From Pyrinomonadaceae bacterium MAG19_C2-C3 (GTDB lineage Bacteria > Acidobacteriota > Blastocatellia > Pyrinomonadales > Pyrinomonadaceae): a DNA stretch of 64,000 bases. Under the pieces are notes generated by a model. The model saw only the letters and a list, made by a program, of their open reading frames with translations, had not been told where the DNA came from and made no database searches. Positions 54,800 through 64,000 of the stretch are shown in pieces. A program made the position numbers and the translations under genes. Numbering within the stretch: position 1 is the stretch's first letter; each line of letters starts with the position of its first letter. The stretch lies in NCBI GenBank assembly GCA_024330265.1, contig JANDLT010000014.1:1-64000 (forward strand), given 5' to 3'.

Positions 54800-55210
54800 T
54801 TAACTCCCGCACGTCTCGTCGGCTTCAATCATCACCGCTTCGCGCGGGTGCGCGGGGTCGAAGCAAACTTTCGCACTCGCACCGATTCTGTAATCTTCGC
54901 GCGCATCGCCGCGCACCAGCTTTTCACTTTCAACTGAAGTTCCACCGACGACATAACGATAGCGTATATGCGTCGTCGTGCGTCGTTTGCCTTCGTCCTG
55001 ATTGACAACGATAGTGTCCGTGCGTTCGCGCCCCTTGCTTGCGAGAATATACGATGTCAAATCAACCGCGACGATTGTACCTTCGGCTGCCACAGAAAAC
55101 CGCGCCAACCTCTGCCTCTGCTGATAGCCTGTGAACCACATCAACACGCCGACAGCCAACGCGACGATGACCACCAAACCGATAAACATATATGAGCGTC
55201 GGGCAGACAT
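54800..55210 (-). CDS. DUF3592-like membrane protein
   Basis: The 136-residue protein has one N-terminal membrane segment (about 8-26). A soluble domain follows, with the pattern EGTIVAVDLTSY...YRYVVGGTSVESEKLVRG and CFDPAHPREAVM, as in DUF3592 proteins. No function is known. It is upstream of the pseudopilin-like gene and probably in the same operon. Confidence 0.75.
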   Translation of the reverse strand: MSARRSYMFIGLVVIVALAVGVLMWFTGYQQRQRLARFSVAAEGTIVAVDLTSYILASKGRERTDTIVVNQDEGKRRTTTHIRYRYVVGGTSVESEKLVRGDAREDYRIGASAKVCFDPAHPREAVMIEADETCGS

Positions 55211-55213
55211 GAG

Positions 55214-55318
55214 TTGGAAAGTAGAAAGTAGAAGGGAGAAGCTGAAAAGCCAGTGATAATTAAGATCGTGTTGCCTGTTTTAATTTTCTCCTTTCTCCCT
55301 TCTACTTTCTACTTTGCT
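55214..55318. repeat. Heptamer-arm hairpin, GTAGAAA type
   Basis: AAAGTAGAAAGTAGAAGGGAG (55217) pairs with CTCCCTTCTACTTTCTACTTT (about 55294-55316), an almost perfect 20-bp inverted repeat. Confidence 0.85.
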
Positions 55319-55723
55319 TCAGCTTCCCGCTTTGCTTATGAGCATTCGGAGCATGACTTGGACTTGCGAGGTGGTGAAGGGTTTGGGCAGGAAGACGACG
55401 GCTCCGGCGGCGAAGCTATCGGACGATAGTTTCGGGTTCTGTTCAGCGGTCATCATCATCACCGGAATCCGCATCAAACGCTTTTCGGTTTTCATGTAAC
55501 GCACAAGTTCGGGTCCCTGTATGTGCGGCATCACGACATCGAAGATGCCCGCGATAAAGTCGCCGTCCGATTGTAAAATCTTGTACGCCTCGCGCCCGTC
55601 GCGCGCCGCGACGACCGTGTAGCCTTCCTTCTCCACAATCGCCGTCACTAAACGCAGGATTGCCGGGTCGTCATCGGCGACGAGAATGCGCGACACACTT
55701 CCTGACGGATTCTGTGAACTCAC
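55319..55723 (-). CDS. Single-domain response regulator
   Basis: A GTG at 55723 gives 134 residues comprising one receiver domain: VADDDPAILRLV for the acidic pair, GIFDVVMPH with the phosphoacceptor Asp, TAEQNPKL and the conserved LPKPF Lys. There is no output domain, so it signals through a partner kinase, adaptor or motor. The longer frame to 55894 overlaps the coiled-coil gene and has no domain support. Confidence 0.8.
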   Translation of the reverse strand: MSSQNPSGSVSRILVADDDPAILRLVTAIVEKEGYTVVAARDGREAYKILQSDGDFIAGIFDVVMPHIQGPELVRYMKTEKRLMRIPVMMMTAEQNPKLSSDSFAAGAVVFLPKPFTTSQVQVMLRMLISKAGS

Positions 55724-55805
55724 AATGATTTGCTCTCTTTCTGAGAAAGTTTCGGGAAAATATAGATAAGGGCGCGAGCCGCTCGTTAAGGAAACGACCG
55801 TGATA

Positions 55806-56135
55806 TTACGCTGCCGGTGGGCGTTGCCTGACTTCATCCTCGACGACCGCGATGCGCGCACGCATGGCGAAGAACTCACGCGCGAACTCGGCAAGGTGCG
55901 CGTTGATGCTTTTCATGTTTTGCTCGATGCTCGTCAGTCGAATCAAGAAGTTGTCCCACAGTGGGCGCGTCTGTCGTCTGCTCTCACCTAATTCTGTTTC
56001 CACTCGTGCGAGGCGTTCGTTCGTTGACTCCAAGCGTTCGCTCATCGAGTCCATGCGTTCGCTCATTGACTCCAATGTAGCGAGTACGCGCGACTCAAAA
56101 TCCGACGGTAATTTTTTTGTTAAATCTTCGTTCAT
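55806..56135 (-). CDS. Coiled-coil protein, 109 aa
   Basis: The protein is largely coiled coil, with a heptad region (ESMSERMDSMSERLESTNERLARVETEL, about 22-50) of four similar 7-residue MSERxxS units. No signal or membrane segment and no recognised family. It lies between pdxA and the response regulator in the same orientation, with an intergenic spacing of about 80 bp on one side and 42 bp on the other. Confidence 0.65.
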   Translation of the reverse strand: MNEDLTKKLPSDFESRVLATLESMSERMDSMSERLESTNERLARVETELGESRRQTRPLWDNFLIRLTSIEQNMKSINAHLAEFAREFFAMRARIAVVEDEVRQRPPAA

Positions 56136-56177
56136 CGTTTCTCCTTAACATGTTGAATCTTCGTTCACCGTTTCTCC

Positions 56178-57269
56178 TTAGCATTTGGCGAGTTCGGCAG
56201 CCAACAGAATCGCCGCCACCATGCTCGAATGCTCCGCCGTGTTGCGTCCCGCGATGTCGAACGCCGTGCCGTGGTCAACGCTGGTGCGAACGAACGGCAA
56301 GCCTAGAGTTACGTTGACGGCTTCACCAAACGATAAACACTTGACCGGAATCATTGCTTGGTCGTGATAGAGCGCGATGACCGCATCGAACTCACCTTGC
56401 GATGCGCGCAGAAAGATTGTATCCGCCGAAGCGGGTCCCGTCACGTCAACGCGCCCGTCACGCGCACATTCTTCAATCGCCGGAAGAATTTCCGTGCTTT
56501 CTTCCGCACCGAACAAGCCGCCTTCGCCGCCATGCGGGTTGAGCGCGGCGACGACGATACGCGGGCGCGGGATGCCGAGTTTGTTTAGTTCGCGGTGCGC
56601 GAGTTCAATCGTCCGCACGATGCGTTCACGCTTCACCAAACGCAAAGCATCGACAAGCCCGACGTGCGTTGAGAGAAGCACGATGCGTAAGTTTCCGGCG
56701 ATGAACGCCATCGCGTGTTCGCCCGCTCCGCTCAGGTGCGCGAGATATTCCGTGTGACCCGGAAAGTTTATTCCGGCGAGATGCCACGAACGCTTGTTAA
56801 TCGGGGCGGTCGCTATCCCATCCAGAACCTTGTGCATACACAACTCGACGCCCGCCGCGATGCACTGTGCCGAGATGCGCCCGGCTTCCGCCGACTCGAT
56901 GCCGAAAGCAAATTCGTCGTGTTCATTCGCCGGATTGATGCTCGCTAAATCGGTGTCGTCCAAGTCATAAATCAACGGCGTGCCGGCTTCAAATGAAATC
57001 TCGTCGCCCGTCGCGTGATAATTCGCGTGATGATGTATGACAGGATAATCGCACGCCAGATTCAAAGCCCGCGCCGTGTGACGAAGATGCTTCAGGTCAC
57101 AGATGATGACGGGAACGCACGCCGTCTGCACGCTCGTTTCAGCGACGGCTTTTAGCACGACTTCCGCGCCGATGCCCGCCGGGTCGCCCATCGTGATGCC
57201 GATACGCGGACGACGGTGCGGCATCACGCGGTCGTGTTCTTCGTTAAATTTTGAAGCGGAATTGTCCAT
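56178..57269 (-). CDS. pdxA: 4-hydroxythreonine-4-phosphate dehydrogenase
   Basis: PdxA oxidises 4-phosphohydroxy-L-threonine in pyridoxal-phosphate synthesis. The 363-residue product has ITMGDPAGIGAEV near the N-terminus (a family signature), NKRSWHLAG, FPGHTEYLAHL with metal-binding His and ALYHDQAMIPVKCLSF. Metal-binding His and NAD-binding elements are conserved. The alternative start is ATG 57224 (MPHRRPRIGITMG). Confidence 0.95.
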   Translation of the reverse strand: MDNSASKFNEEHDRVMPHRRPRIGITMGDPAGIGAEVVLKAVAETSVQTACVPVIICDLKHLRHTARALNLACDYPVIHHHANYHATGDEISFEAGTPLIYDLDDTDLASINPANEHDEFAFGIESAEAGRISAQCIAAGVELCMHKVLDGIATAPINKRSWHLAGINFPGHTEYLAHLSGAGEHAMAFIAGNLRIVLLSTHVGLVDALRLVKRERIVRTIELAHRELNKLGIPRPRIVVAALNPHGGEGGLFGAEESTEILPAIEECARDGRVDVTGPASADTIFLRASQGEFDAVIALYHDQAMIPVKCLSFGEAVNVTLGLPFVRTSVDHGTAFDIAGRNTAEHSSMVAAILLAAELAKC

Positions 57270-57303
57270 GCCAATCTGCGTTGCACAAATAAACTAGAGC
57301 TGA

Positions 57304-57368
57304 CGTTTAGAGGCGGGCTATGCCCGCCGTCCATCAAGGTTGTGGCGGCGGGCATAGCCCGCCTCTAA
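57304..57368. repeat. Palindromic repeat, TTTAGAGGCGGG family (second copy)
   Basis: TTTAGAGGCGGGCTATGCCC pairs with GGGCATAGCCCGCCTCTAAA. It shares its outer arms with the copy at 47500 but has a different inner core. Confidence 0.8.
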
Positions 57369-57426
57369 ATAATCTTTTTTAATTTGAACTTGATATAAGT
57401 TGACGATTGATGTGTCGCCGTTCGGC

Positions 57427-57846
57427 TTATTCGTCAACGCGGTCGTCGGCTTTGTACATGTATTTGACGTTGTGTTTGAGCAGCAAAATGTTTGCCGCGC
57501 CGTTCCGATTGACTTTGAAGGCGGCGCGGTCGTACCACTCGATTGTGCCTTCGAGTTCTTCGCCGTCCTGAAGCATGAAGACCATCGCTGTGTGACTCTC
57601 CATCTGCTTTTTATAATAGAAAGCTTCGGCGTTGGTTTCCAAAGTCGGAGCGCGTTTGCGCCCCTGCGCGGCAGCGTTGGTATTTGAACGTGAACCTTCG
57701 TTTGAACGTGAAGTTTCGTTTGAGCGTGAAGCTTCGAGACGTGCGCCGTTAGAGGCTTTCATTTCCCCCGTCGGCATCGCCTCTTTGTGGTTGGCTTCGC
57801 GCTCTTTAATTTGCGCCAGCGTTGTGCGAATCAATTTACGGTTCAT
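57427..57846 (-). CDS. hfq: Hfq-like Sm protein with N-terminal extension
   Basis: ATG 57846 gives a 139-residue protein whose last 65 residues match the Hfq Sm fold: AEAFYYKKQMESHTAMVFML for Sm1 and IEWYDRAAFKVNRNG...LLLKHNVKYM for Sm2. Hfq hexamers pair small RNAs with mRNAs. The usual YKHA motif reads LKHN here. The N-terminal 70 residues are an unusual Ser/Asn/Arg-rich extension with imperfect SRSNE repeats. Assignment to Hfq proper rather than an Hfq-like paralog is moderately sure. Confidence 0.75.
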   Translation of the reverse strand: MNRKLIRTTLAQIKEREANHKEAMPTGEMKASNGARLEASRSNETSRSNEGSRSNTNAAAQGRKRAPTLETNAEAFYYKKQMESHTAMVFMLQDGEELEGTIEWYDRAAFKVNRNGAANILLLKHNVKYMYKADDRVDE

Positions 57847-58317
57847 TGTGATTTTTAATCGTGCGCCTTGAAATGTCTGGTAACGCGAACTATCACCAAG
57901 CTTTACGCTCCGAACTTTCGCGTTATGGAAAATTACCGGATGCCGCGCCGCGCAAGTCGAAGAAGGCAGACGGAAAATCGCATGGGCGAACGCGGGAGAA
58001 GCGTTTCGGATACGGCGCGCTTTAGTGGTGAAATAGAGTGCCGACATGCTACACGACGGCTTTCGAGTTTGGCAAGATTGTGTTTGATTGTAACTACGCA
58101 GACGGTCTATGCCGTTCAGCCGCGCTCACGGCTGAGGTATATGATGAACACACCAAGAAGTAGGGGCAGGGCTTGTCCCTGCCCGTGTTCGCGTTAGTCG
58201 GGCGGCGGGCAGGGACAAGCCCTGCCCCTACGATTGTTCCGCTCCGCTTCTTGGTGTGCGCGGCATATAGTTACGACCCAATCCCAAAAACCGCTTCTTA
58301 AACCGCGACTCACATTA
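57847..58317. other. Gene-free stretch with a nested palindrome
   Basis: This 471-bp stretch between the hfq-like and alpha-2-macroglobulin genes holds the GGGGCAGGGC palindrome at 58160-58232 and outer arms CACACCAAGAAG/CTTCTTGGTGTG (58149-58160 and 58248-58259). I see no gene. Confidence 0.5.
58160..58232. repeat. Palindromic repeat, GGGGCAGGGC family
   Basis: GTAGGGGCAGGGCTTGTCCC pairs with GGGACAAGCCCTGCCCCTAC. The repeat sits between outer arms CACACCAAGAAG and CTTCTTGGTGTG, so it may have inserted into an older inverted repeat. Confidence 0.75.
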
Positions 58318-61300
58318 TCATTCAACTCTCACGCGGTCACTCGCACCGCGCCCGAAGGTTTCGGGTGAGTACATCTCTTCGGCTTTCGCGGGCGGGACGA
58401 CGAACACGCCGGGTGTCGTCGCGCGTATGAAATACGAGTATTCATGCACGCCTTCCCACAATAAAGAAGTGAACGCTTCGGCGCGCTCATCCCGCAAGTT
58501 CTGGTGTTCGTACCACGTTCCGCGCCATAGATAATAGTTGTTCGTGACGCCGCGCCCGCCGACGAAAACACTCGCTTCAGGCTTTTCCTCCGGCAAGCGT
58601 TCGGTGGTTGCGAGCGCGGGATTGAGCGACTCAAAACCGGCGGGCAAGTTGTCAACCAATGCGACGTGATAACGGCGCGACGGGTTGATGAGTTTGAGGC
58701 GCACGCGCACACGCGCTCCGGCTTTGACGCGCCATGTTCCTTCGCCATCGCGCGTGACATCGGTTTTATCGTCAACCGCTTCATAAGTTCTCTCAATCTG
58801 AAAACCGTAATCGGCGGCATCGAGTTTTAAGTTTGAGGGCGCGTAAGTCGTGCCGACGCGAAAGTACAAACGTCCCGCGCCTTGCTTGCCGATGATTAAG
58901 TTTTCCGCGCCTTTCGCGGTGCGTTCGATGAGTTGCGTCATAGGCAAGTTGAGACGTTGACGTTCCGCCGTGCGTCCTTGAAAAGTTTGCGCTCCGGCAT
59001 ATCCGTCGCCCAACCATACGCGCGCCGTAAAGTCGGGCGTCGTGCGTTCGTAGGTTTGAAAATAACGATTGAGGGCGAGCAAGGCGAAGACGTTCTCTTG
59101 CGTGTTCGTCCAGCGTCCGCGCGTGCGGTTTCCTAAAAGTCCGCGCACGAGTTTCGGGATTAAATCGCTCTGCGGTTGGTCGCCGATTAAAGCATCGAGC
59201 AGCACGCCGTCGGCGCGGCGGTTGGAATGCAAAATCGTGTATTCGCCGTCCGTGTAATCGTCCGCGAAGTGCGCGGCTCCGGCGGTTTCGGTGACGCGAT
59301 TGTTCAAGTGACGACGGATGCTTTCGACTTGGACGGCGGAAGATTTATCGCTTGCCAAGACGGGCAACAACCAGCCGAGCGATTCGAGCGAGAGTTTTTC
59401 AACGCCGCCCGCCTCCGCGATAAGTTTGCGCGCACGCGCCGCGTCGCGGTCATTCATAAGGGCGCGAACATAAAGCGCGTAAGCGATAATCGCCTGACGA
59501 GATTTGAGGCTGTAAGTTTTCGGGATTTTGCTTTCGATGTTCTTCAAATAGCTTTGCGCGCTCTTAATCATCTCCGGTGAAACGATGAAACCCGCCGCCT
59601 TCGCTCTCGCCAAACTGTGCGCGACGTGGACGGAAACAAACGGGTTCGAGACACGCCCGCGTTGCCAGAAATCGAAGCCGCTGTCTTCGTTTTGCAAACC
59701 CGCGAGACGTTGTAAATCTTGATTGACCGAAGCGCGCATCTCATTCGCTCCGGGCAAATCTTTCGTCTTGAAAGCCGCGAGAACATCTTTCAGCGCGACG
59801 ATGGAAATGATGCGCGATGCGAGTTGTTCCGAACATTCAAACGGATAACGGTAAAGGTAAATCACGGCGTCGGTCAGTTCCTGCAACTGCGTCGAAGCGA
59901 GTGTGATTTCCAAGCCGCCGAAAGTCTTGACCGCATCGGCGGGTGCTTTCACGGCTTGCCTGATTGCGCCTTCGTCACCTTCATCAATCGTCCCGTAAGT
60001 CGCAAAGGCTTCCGTCGTCGCGGGTGTATAAACGGGCAGCGAGATTTCAGCGGCATCGGATTTGAGGTTCGATGCGGCGACGAATTGAAAGCGCGCCGTG
60101 CCGGGTTTGACCGCCGCGACGGGAAAGCGAACCTCTACGCGATCATTCGCCGGAACGGTGACGCGCCTTCCCGCGCCTTCGGTTAAATCGGCGTTCGATG
60201 CGCGCACCGCGACGTTGACTCTCACCGGCTCGTCGCTTTGATTCTGCACGATGACGGGCAGTTCCGCACGGTCGCCGAAATTAAGAAAGCGCGGCAACGA
60301 AGGGCGCACCATCAAAGGCTGACGCGCGGTGATGGCGGCTTCGCCCGTGCCGAAAAGTTTTCCGCCCGCGACGGAGACAGCCATCACGCGATAGCGCGTC
60401 AAGTTGTCGGGAAGTTTTACCTTGATGTTCGCCCGCCCGTTTTTATCCGTCGGAAACGAAGCCGCGAACACGGCAAGAGCGTTGAAGTTCTGGCGGATTT
60501 TAATTTCCTCTTGTGATTCATCAGGCATCGGTCTTGCTGGCAGCTTGCCCATGCTTGCGGTAGATGACGATGTTTCTTCCGCCTCCAAATAATCCATCCT
60601 GCTGCGTGTATTTAACGGCAACTCTGTAAGTTCTCTTGCTGTTACCGTAACTTCTTCACTCACCGCGCCGCCACCGCCCGCACCATAACCAACGCCACTG
60701 CCAACACTACTCGCAAGCCGTCTCACGTCTTCCGCGCTCGCCAACTCCACCTTCTCGCGCAAGTGATAGTCGCTCGTATCCTCGTCGCGTTCCGCATAAA
60801 ACACGCTCAACGGGTCACGCAATTTATAGTTCGTGAGTGCCAGCACGGATTCATCAACGACGACAAGAGCCGTGTCCGTGCCTTCGACGCTTCGCCCGTT
60901 CGCGTCTTTAACTTCGACATCCACCATCGTCTCCGCGCCCGGTTCAAGCGTCGTCGCACGCGGCGACGCTTTGACGTTTAAGCGGCGCGTCACGGGCGGA
61001 ATCTCCAACTTGATTTCGCCGCTTGCGAATGCCGGACGCTTCGGCAAATCGCTTTGCACGTTTCCCGCATCGTCAACGCGCCAAGCCGCGCCCACAAGAT
61101 CAACCTGTAAATGCACGTTCGGCGTCATCGCTTCTTCCAGAGGCACGCGCAACGTATAAGAATTTTCATTCATAGAAAAGCGTTCGGTGCGAAGCAAGCC
61201 GGAACGCCTGAGCGTCACGACACCTTCCGCCGGAGCGAACGGAGATTGAACCAAAATCTCCGCCACCTCGCCGCCCGCGTAAGTTTTGCGATTCGGAATC

Positions 61301-64000
61301 AACTCGATCTCCTCTTGTTCGACTTCGCGTTGCGGCGGCAACTTTCCGCCCGCCACCCACAATGACAACTCGCTTTCGTTCGCCCGCCCGCGACCGTCCC
61401 GCACACGCGCCGTCAAGCGATATTCCCCGCCCTGCTTCGGGTTGAAACGGGTCTTGACACCATCGCCCGCGCTGCGAATCGTTTGCTCTTGCGCTCCTGT
61501 CTCTTTCCGTTTCCACTCACCCTTTTCAAACACATAATCAAGCCGCACAAGGCGCAACGCGACCTCACGATTCCCTTCCGCGCGCCCGTCTAAATCCGTG
61601 ACGATTGATTCAATCTCGAACGCTTGCCCTGCCTGCACAAACGTCCGATTCGACCGCACGCCGACATACACATCAGCCGGATGAACAAGCATCGCAGTCG
61701 TCGCCGCGAACGTCTGACGGTTCACATCCTGAATCTTCGCTTCCGCCGTGACGCTCGACGGGCGCGCCGGATTCACCGCGTCGAAATCCATTTTCAAACT
61801 ATGTTTGCCCGCCGCGTCGGTGCGTGATTTGAACTCCCGTTCCGTCGTCTCATCATCGTTTTCATCATCACGCCACCACGCGATGAACTTGCCGAACGTG
61901 TAATCATCGCGGTTCGGCGGCGTGTAATTCGTCGGTCTCGCGCGCACGTTCCATTCGACTTCCGTATCCGCCAACCCGCCGCCCGCGAAGTAACTCGCCG
62001 TCATCGTCGCCGTCGCGGACGCCCCGACGAAGTGCGGTGCTTCCGAAGTTTTAGCCGTGACCTCAAACTCCGGGCGGCGAAACTCTTGGACTTGAAAAGC
62101 GTGCGTGTGTTTGAAGTCGTAAAAGTTCGGCTTAAACTCGATGCTCGCCTCACCGAGATTCATTGTCGCCGGAAGTTTCAACTTGAGATTGAAACCTGCG
62201 AGGGCGTTTAGTTTGACATCGCCTTTCGCAATCTCATTGTCTTGCGAATCGCTCACGACGTAAGCGACGATTTCACCCGCGACATCGAACATCTCCGTAT
62301 CGCCCTGCGGAGTTAAATCAACTTTGCGAATCCAGCCTTTGATATTGACTTCTTCGCCGGGACGATAGAGTTTGCGGTCATCGAAAACATACCCCTTGAA
62401 AGATTCTGATGAATCATAATTGCGCCAACTCCGACTCTCATTTCCATAGTTATATTGGTTGTAGTAACTGTGCGGCAGAATTGCCAAGTCATTGCCGAGT
62501 TTCGCAACCAACAACGGCATTTGATTTTCTTTGTTCTCCGCTATCGGCTTGAAATCGAGTCGCGTCAAGCCATTCGCTTCTGTCGTGCCTTTGAGATTGT
62601 CTGGCACGATACTCACCTCAACGCCCGCGAGCGGCGCACCGTCCTTCAACGAGTTCGCCCATGCGACGATTTCCTTTTTATCTGCGAACGCATCAAGCCC
62701 GATGTTTGTGACTTGCACCCACGCTTCCGCGCGGTTGCGGCGACCACCATACGCATAAACTTCGATGGGCGCGTTTTTATCCTTTGGTAAATCTATGGCT
62801 TCGACTTTGACGAAGACCTGCCCGTATCCATCCGTTAAAGCGGGAGATAAATCAAGACTCGTCTCCGTCAGTTCGTCGGCTTTCGTGCGCACGTCAATCA
62901 CTTTATCGAACACGAGTTTTCCGGGCGGTGCGGCTTTCGCACTTTGATAACGATGAAACCTTTGCCAATCGTCGGGCGTGACCTTATACAAACGAACTTT
63001 CATCTGACGATAATTGACGCTGTACACCGTGAATGCCTTGCGTCCCGCCGGGTCAAGCACGGTGAAGTTTTCACTCGTCGTGAACAACGCCGGACTCGCG
63101 TTCGTGACTTTGAACGTCACTTGATTTTTACCCGTCAATGTTTGCCCGTAAGTATCTTTAAGATTGCGGTCAAGCGTCACGGTGTAAATCGTGTTGCTTC
63201 GCTTCGCGGCTTCGATGGTGATTGAATTATAGGCGGCGGTGATTTTCGCGTTCGGCAACGCGGGTGAGATGACAACTTGTTTCTTGTCGAAACTTTCGGT
63301 GTCAATTTGATTGTTAAATTCTATGCGAAACGTATCGAACGGCGAGCATCGTTTATCGTACCCGCACGCGGTTTCCGACACGCGCAATGCCCCGAAAGTC
63401 TTAAACGCGAAACTCTGTTCCTTCGTCGTCACACGCGCGCCTTCCATCGAGGGCGTGCCGGCGGGAATGACGATTTTGACGTTCGCATCCGAAGGTAAAG
63501 CGTTCGTTGTTTCGTTGTTTGGCGAGACGGCGCGAAAGGCTAACCACCGATTCGGGACGGCGTTTCTGACGAGTTCTTTAACCGCGTCATCGCCCGCGAT
63601 TTCCTCCTCCGTCGCCAATCGCAAACGCGCCGTTACGTGTGACGGACGCGCGTTTGAGTTTTGCAGTTTCAGCAATTCAATGATTTTGTTCGCGTCAATT
63701 TGCTGGTCAAATTCTAAAAACATCAATCTATCGCGCGCATTGCTCTCGCCTTCCGGGTACGACTTAACAATCGTCGGCGGTGGAGTCGCAAAGGTAAAAC
63801 TCACTACCTGATTCAAAACATTTCCGCCCGCCGATTTCGTTCCCGCCGGAATCGTCACACGGTAATTCGTCGCCATCGGCAATCTCGCGTTCGCTTCGTT
63901 CGGCGCGTCACCAACGCCCGCATCAACATTCGCTTCCGTCTTGTTCGCTTCGGGTTGAAACACGATTGTCTGCGTTCCGAGCCAACGCCATGCGCCTTTG
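58318..64000 (-). CDS. Bacterial alpha-2-macroglobulin, partial at window edge
   Basis: The gene enters from the right edge and is open in frame to 64000, so the N-terminus is outside. The visible 1,894 or so codons contain the serial MG/Ig-like domains, the bait-like region, and the thioester motif CSEQ in FECSEQLASRI (about 59833), followed by the alpha-helical thioester domain and the C-terminal receptor-like domain (LPAGFESLNPAL). These proteins trap attacking proteases. No pbpC-type partner is visible. The segment at the edge (GAWRWLGTQTIVFQPE) fits an MG1-type strand, so the true start is near but not in view. Confidence 0.93.
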   Translation of the reverse strand, partial: KGAWRWLGTQTIVFQPEANKTEANVDAGVGDAPNEANARLPMATNYRVTIPAGTKSAGGNVLNQVVSFTFATPPPTIVKSYPEGESNARDRLMFLEFDQQIDANKIIELLKLQNSNARPSHVTARLRLATEEEIAGDDAVKELVRNAVPNRWLAFRAVSPNNETTNALPSDANVKIVIPAGTPSMEGARVTTKEQSFAFKTFGALRVSETACGYDKRCSPFDTFRIEFNNQIDTESFDKKQVVISPALPNAKITAAYNSITIEAAKRSNTIYTVTLDRNLKDTYGQTLTGKNQVTFKVTNASPALFTTSENFTVLDPAGRKAFTVYSVNYRQMKVRLYKVTPDDWQRFHRYQSAKAAPPGKLVFDKVIDVRTKADELTETSLDLSPALTDGYGQVFVKVEAIDLPKDKNAPIEVYAYGGRRNRAEAWVQVTNIGLDAFADKKEIVAWANSLKDGAPLAGVEVSIVPDNLKGTTEANGLTRLDFKPIAENKENQMPLLVAKLGNDLAILPHSYYNQYNYGNESRSWRNYDSSESFKGYVFDDRKLYRPGEEVNIKGWIRKVDLTPQGDTEMFDVAGEIVAYVVSDSQDNEIAKGDVKLNALAGFNLKLKLPATMNLGEASIEFKPNFYDFKHTHAFQVQEFRRPEFEVTAKTSEAPHFVGASATATMTASYFAGGGLADTEVEWNVRARPTNYTPPNRDDYTFGKFIAWWRDDENDDETTEREFKSRTDAAGKHSLKMDFDAVNPARPSSVTAEAKIQDVNRQTFAATTAMLVHPADVYVGVRSNRTFVQAGQAFEIESIVTDLDGRAEGNREVALRLVRLDYVFEKGEWKRKETGAQEQTIRSAGDGVKTRFNPKQGGEYRLTARVRDGRGRANESELSLWVAGGKLPPQREVEQEEIELIPNRKTYAGGEVAEILVQSPFAPAEGVVTLRRSGLLRTERFSMNENSYTLRVPLEEAMTPNVHLQVDLVGAAWRVDDAGNVQSDLPKRPAFASGEIKLEIPPVTRRLNVKASPRATTLEPGAETMVDVEVKDANGRSVEGTDTALVVVDESVLALTNYKLRDPLSVFYAERDEDTSDYHLREKVELASAEDVRRLASSVGSGVGYGAGGGGAVSEEVTVTARELTELPLNTRSRMDYLEAEETSSSTASMGKLPARPMPDESQEEIKIRQNFNALAVFAASFPTDKNGRANIKVKLPDNLTRYRVMAVSVAGGKLFGTGEAAITARQPLMVRPSLPRFLNFGDRAELPVIVQNQSDEPVRVNVAVRASNADLTEGAGRRVTVPANDRVEVRFPVAAVKPGTARFQFVAASNLKSDAAEISLPVYTPATTEAFATYGTIDEGDEGAIRQAVKAPADAVKTFGGLEITLASTQLQELTDAVIYLYRYPFECSEQLASRIISIVALKDVLAAFKTKDLPGANEMRASVNQDLQRLAGLQNEDSGFDFWQRGRVSNPFVSVHVAHSLARAKAAGFIVSPEMIKSAQSYLKNIESKIPKTYSLKSRQAIIAYALYVRALMNDRDAARARKLIAEAGGVEKLSLESLGWLLPVLASDKSSAVQVESIRRHLNNRVTETAGAAHFADDYTDGEYTILHSNRRADGVLLDALIGDQPQSDLIPKLVRGLLGNRTRGRWTNTQENVFALLALNRYFQTYERTTPDFTARVWLGDGYAGAQTFQGRTAERQRLNLPMTQLIERTAKGAENLIIGKQGAGRLYFRVGTTYAPSNLKLDAADYGFQIERTYEAVDDKTDVTRDGEGTWRVKAGARVRVRLKLINPSRRYHVALVDNLPAGFESLNPALATTERLPEEKPEASVFVGGRGVTNNYYLWRGTWYEHQNLRDERAEAFTSLLWEGVHEYSYFIRATTPGVFVVPPAKAEEMYSPETFGRGASDRVRVE

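Overview
This 64 kb window looks like a chromosomal segment from an Acidobacteriota bacterium, probably near the Blastocatellia/Pyrinomonadales. That assignment is inference. It rests on a VWFA-related secreted protein of the type seen in acidobacteria, a PA-I/LecA-like secreted protein, Ycf48-like propeller and paired M16 peptidase genes, and a moderately GC-rich coding style. Most of the window is ordinary housekeeping, with several accessory loci inserted in it.

Layout. 1-5.3 kb: a minus-strand five-gene operon for a minimal bacterial microcompartment (BMC-H shell protein, acylating aldehyde dehydrogenase with a targeting-like tail, BMC-P vertex protein) followed by an ACT protein and a UPF0210/PFL protein. 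5.6-8.1 kb: a RodZ-like protein and guaB. 8.1-13.0 kb: an ankyrin lipo/secreted protein, a degenerate kinase lacking its N-lobe, and alaX. 13.1-18.9 kb: tRNA-Ala(CGC) with a 4.57 kb island between 36-bp direct repeats, carrying NurA nuclease, HerA ATPase and a DNA methyltransferase, then a broken type ISP restriction gene. 19-25 kb: secreted proteins, an orphan small-RNA candidate, selO and pgi. 25.4-31.5 kb: a nested palindrome, dnaX with the SRP RNA gene upstream, a YggT protein, a uracil-DNA glycosylase, two tRNA-Ser genes flanking a four-helix-bundle protein, and tadA. 31.6-37.9 kb: a SpoIIE-type phosphatase, then a divergent locus with an XRE repressor, an ImmA/IrrE-like protein, a Toprim primase, a SWIM-Rad52/DdrA-like protein and a small HTH-like protein, sharing an 18-bp operator. 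38-58 kb: VOC protein, CtpA-like protease, M16 pair, phenylalanine hydroxylase, nadC-valS, response regulators, pdxA and an Hfq-like gene. 58.3-64 kb: a large alpha-2-macroglobulin gene running off the right edge.

The best candidates for new biology are: (1) the NurA-HerA-methyltransferase island in tRNA-Ala, a plausible anti-phage or DNA-processing system; (2) the XRE + IrrE-like + Rad52/DdrA-like locus, whose logic parallels the DdrO/IrrE/DdrA DNA-damage response of Deinococcus; (3) an orphan structured transcript with its own promoter and terminator at about 21.4 kb; (4) a family of long intergenic hairpins whose arms are built of 7-nt tandem units, different at each locus and filling all four gaps of the microcompartment operon. 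All calls come from reading the sequence by eye; no database searches were run.
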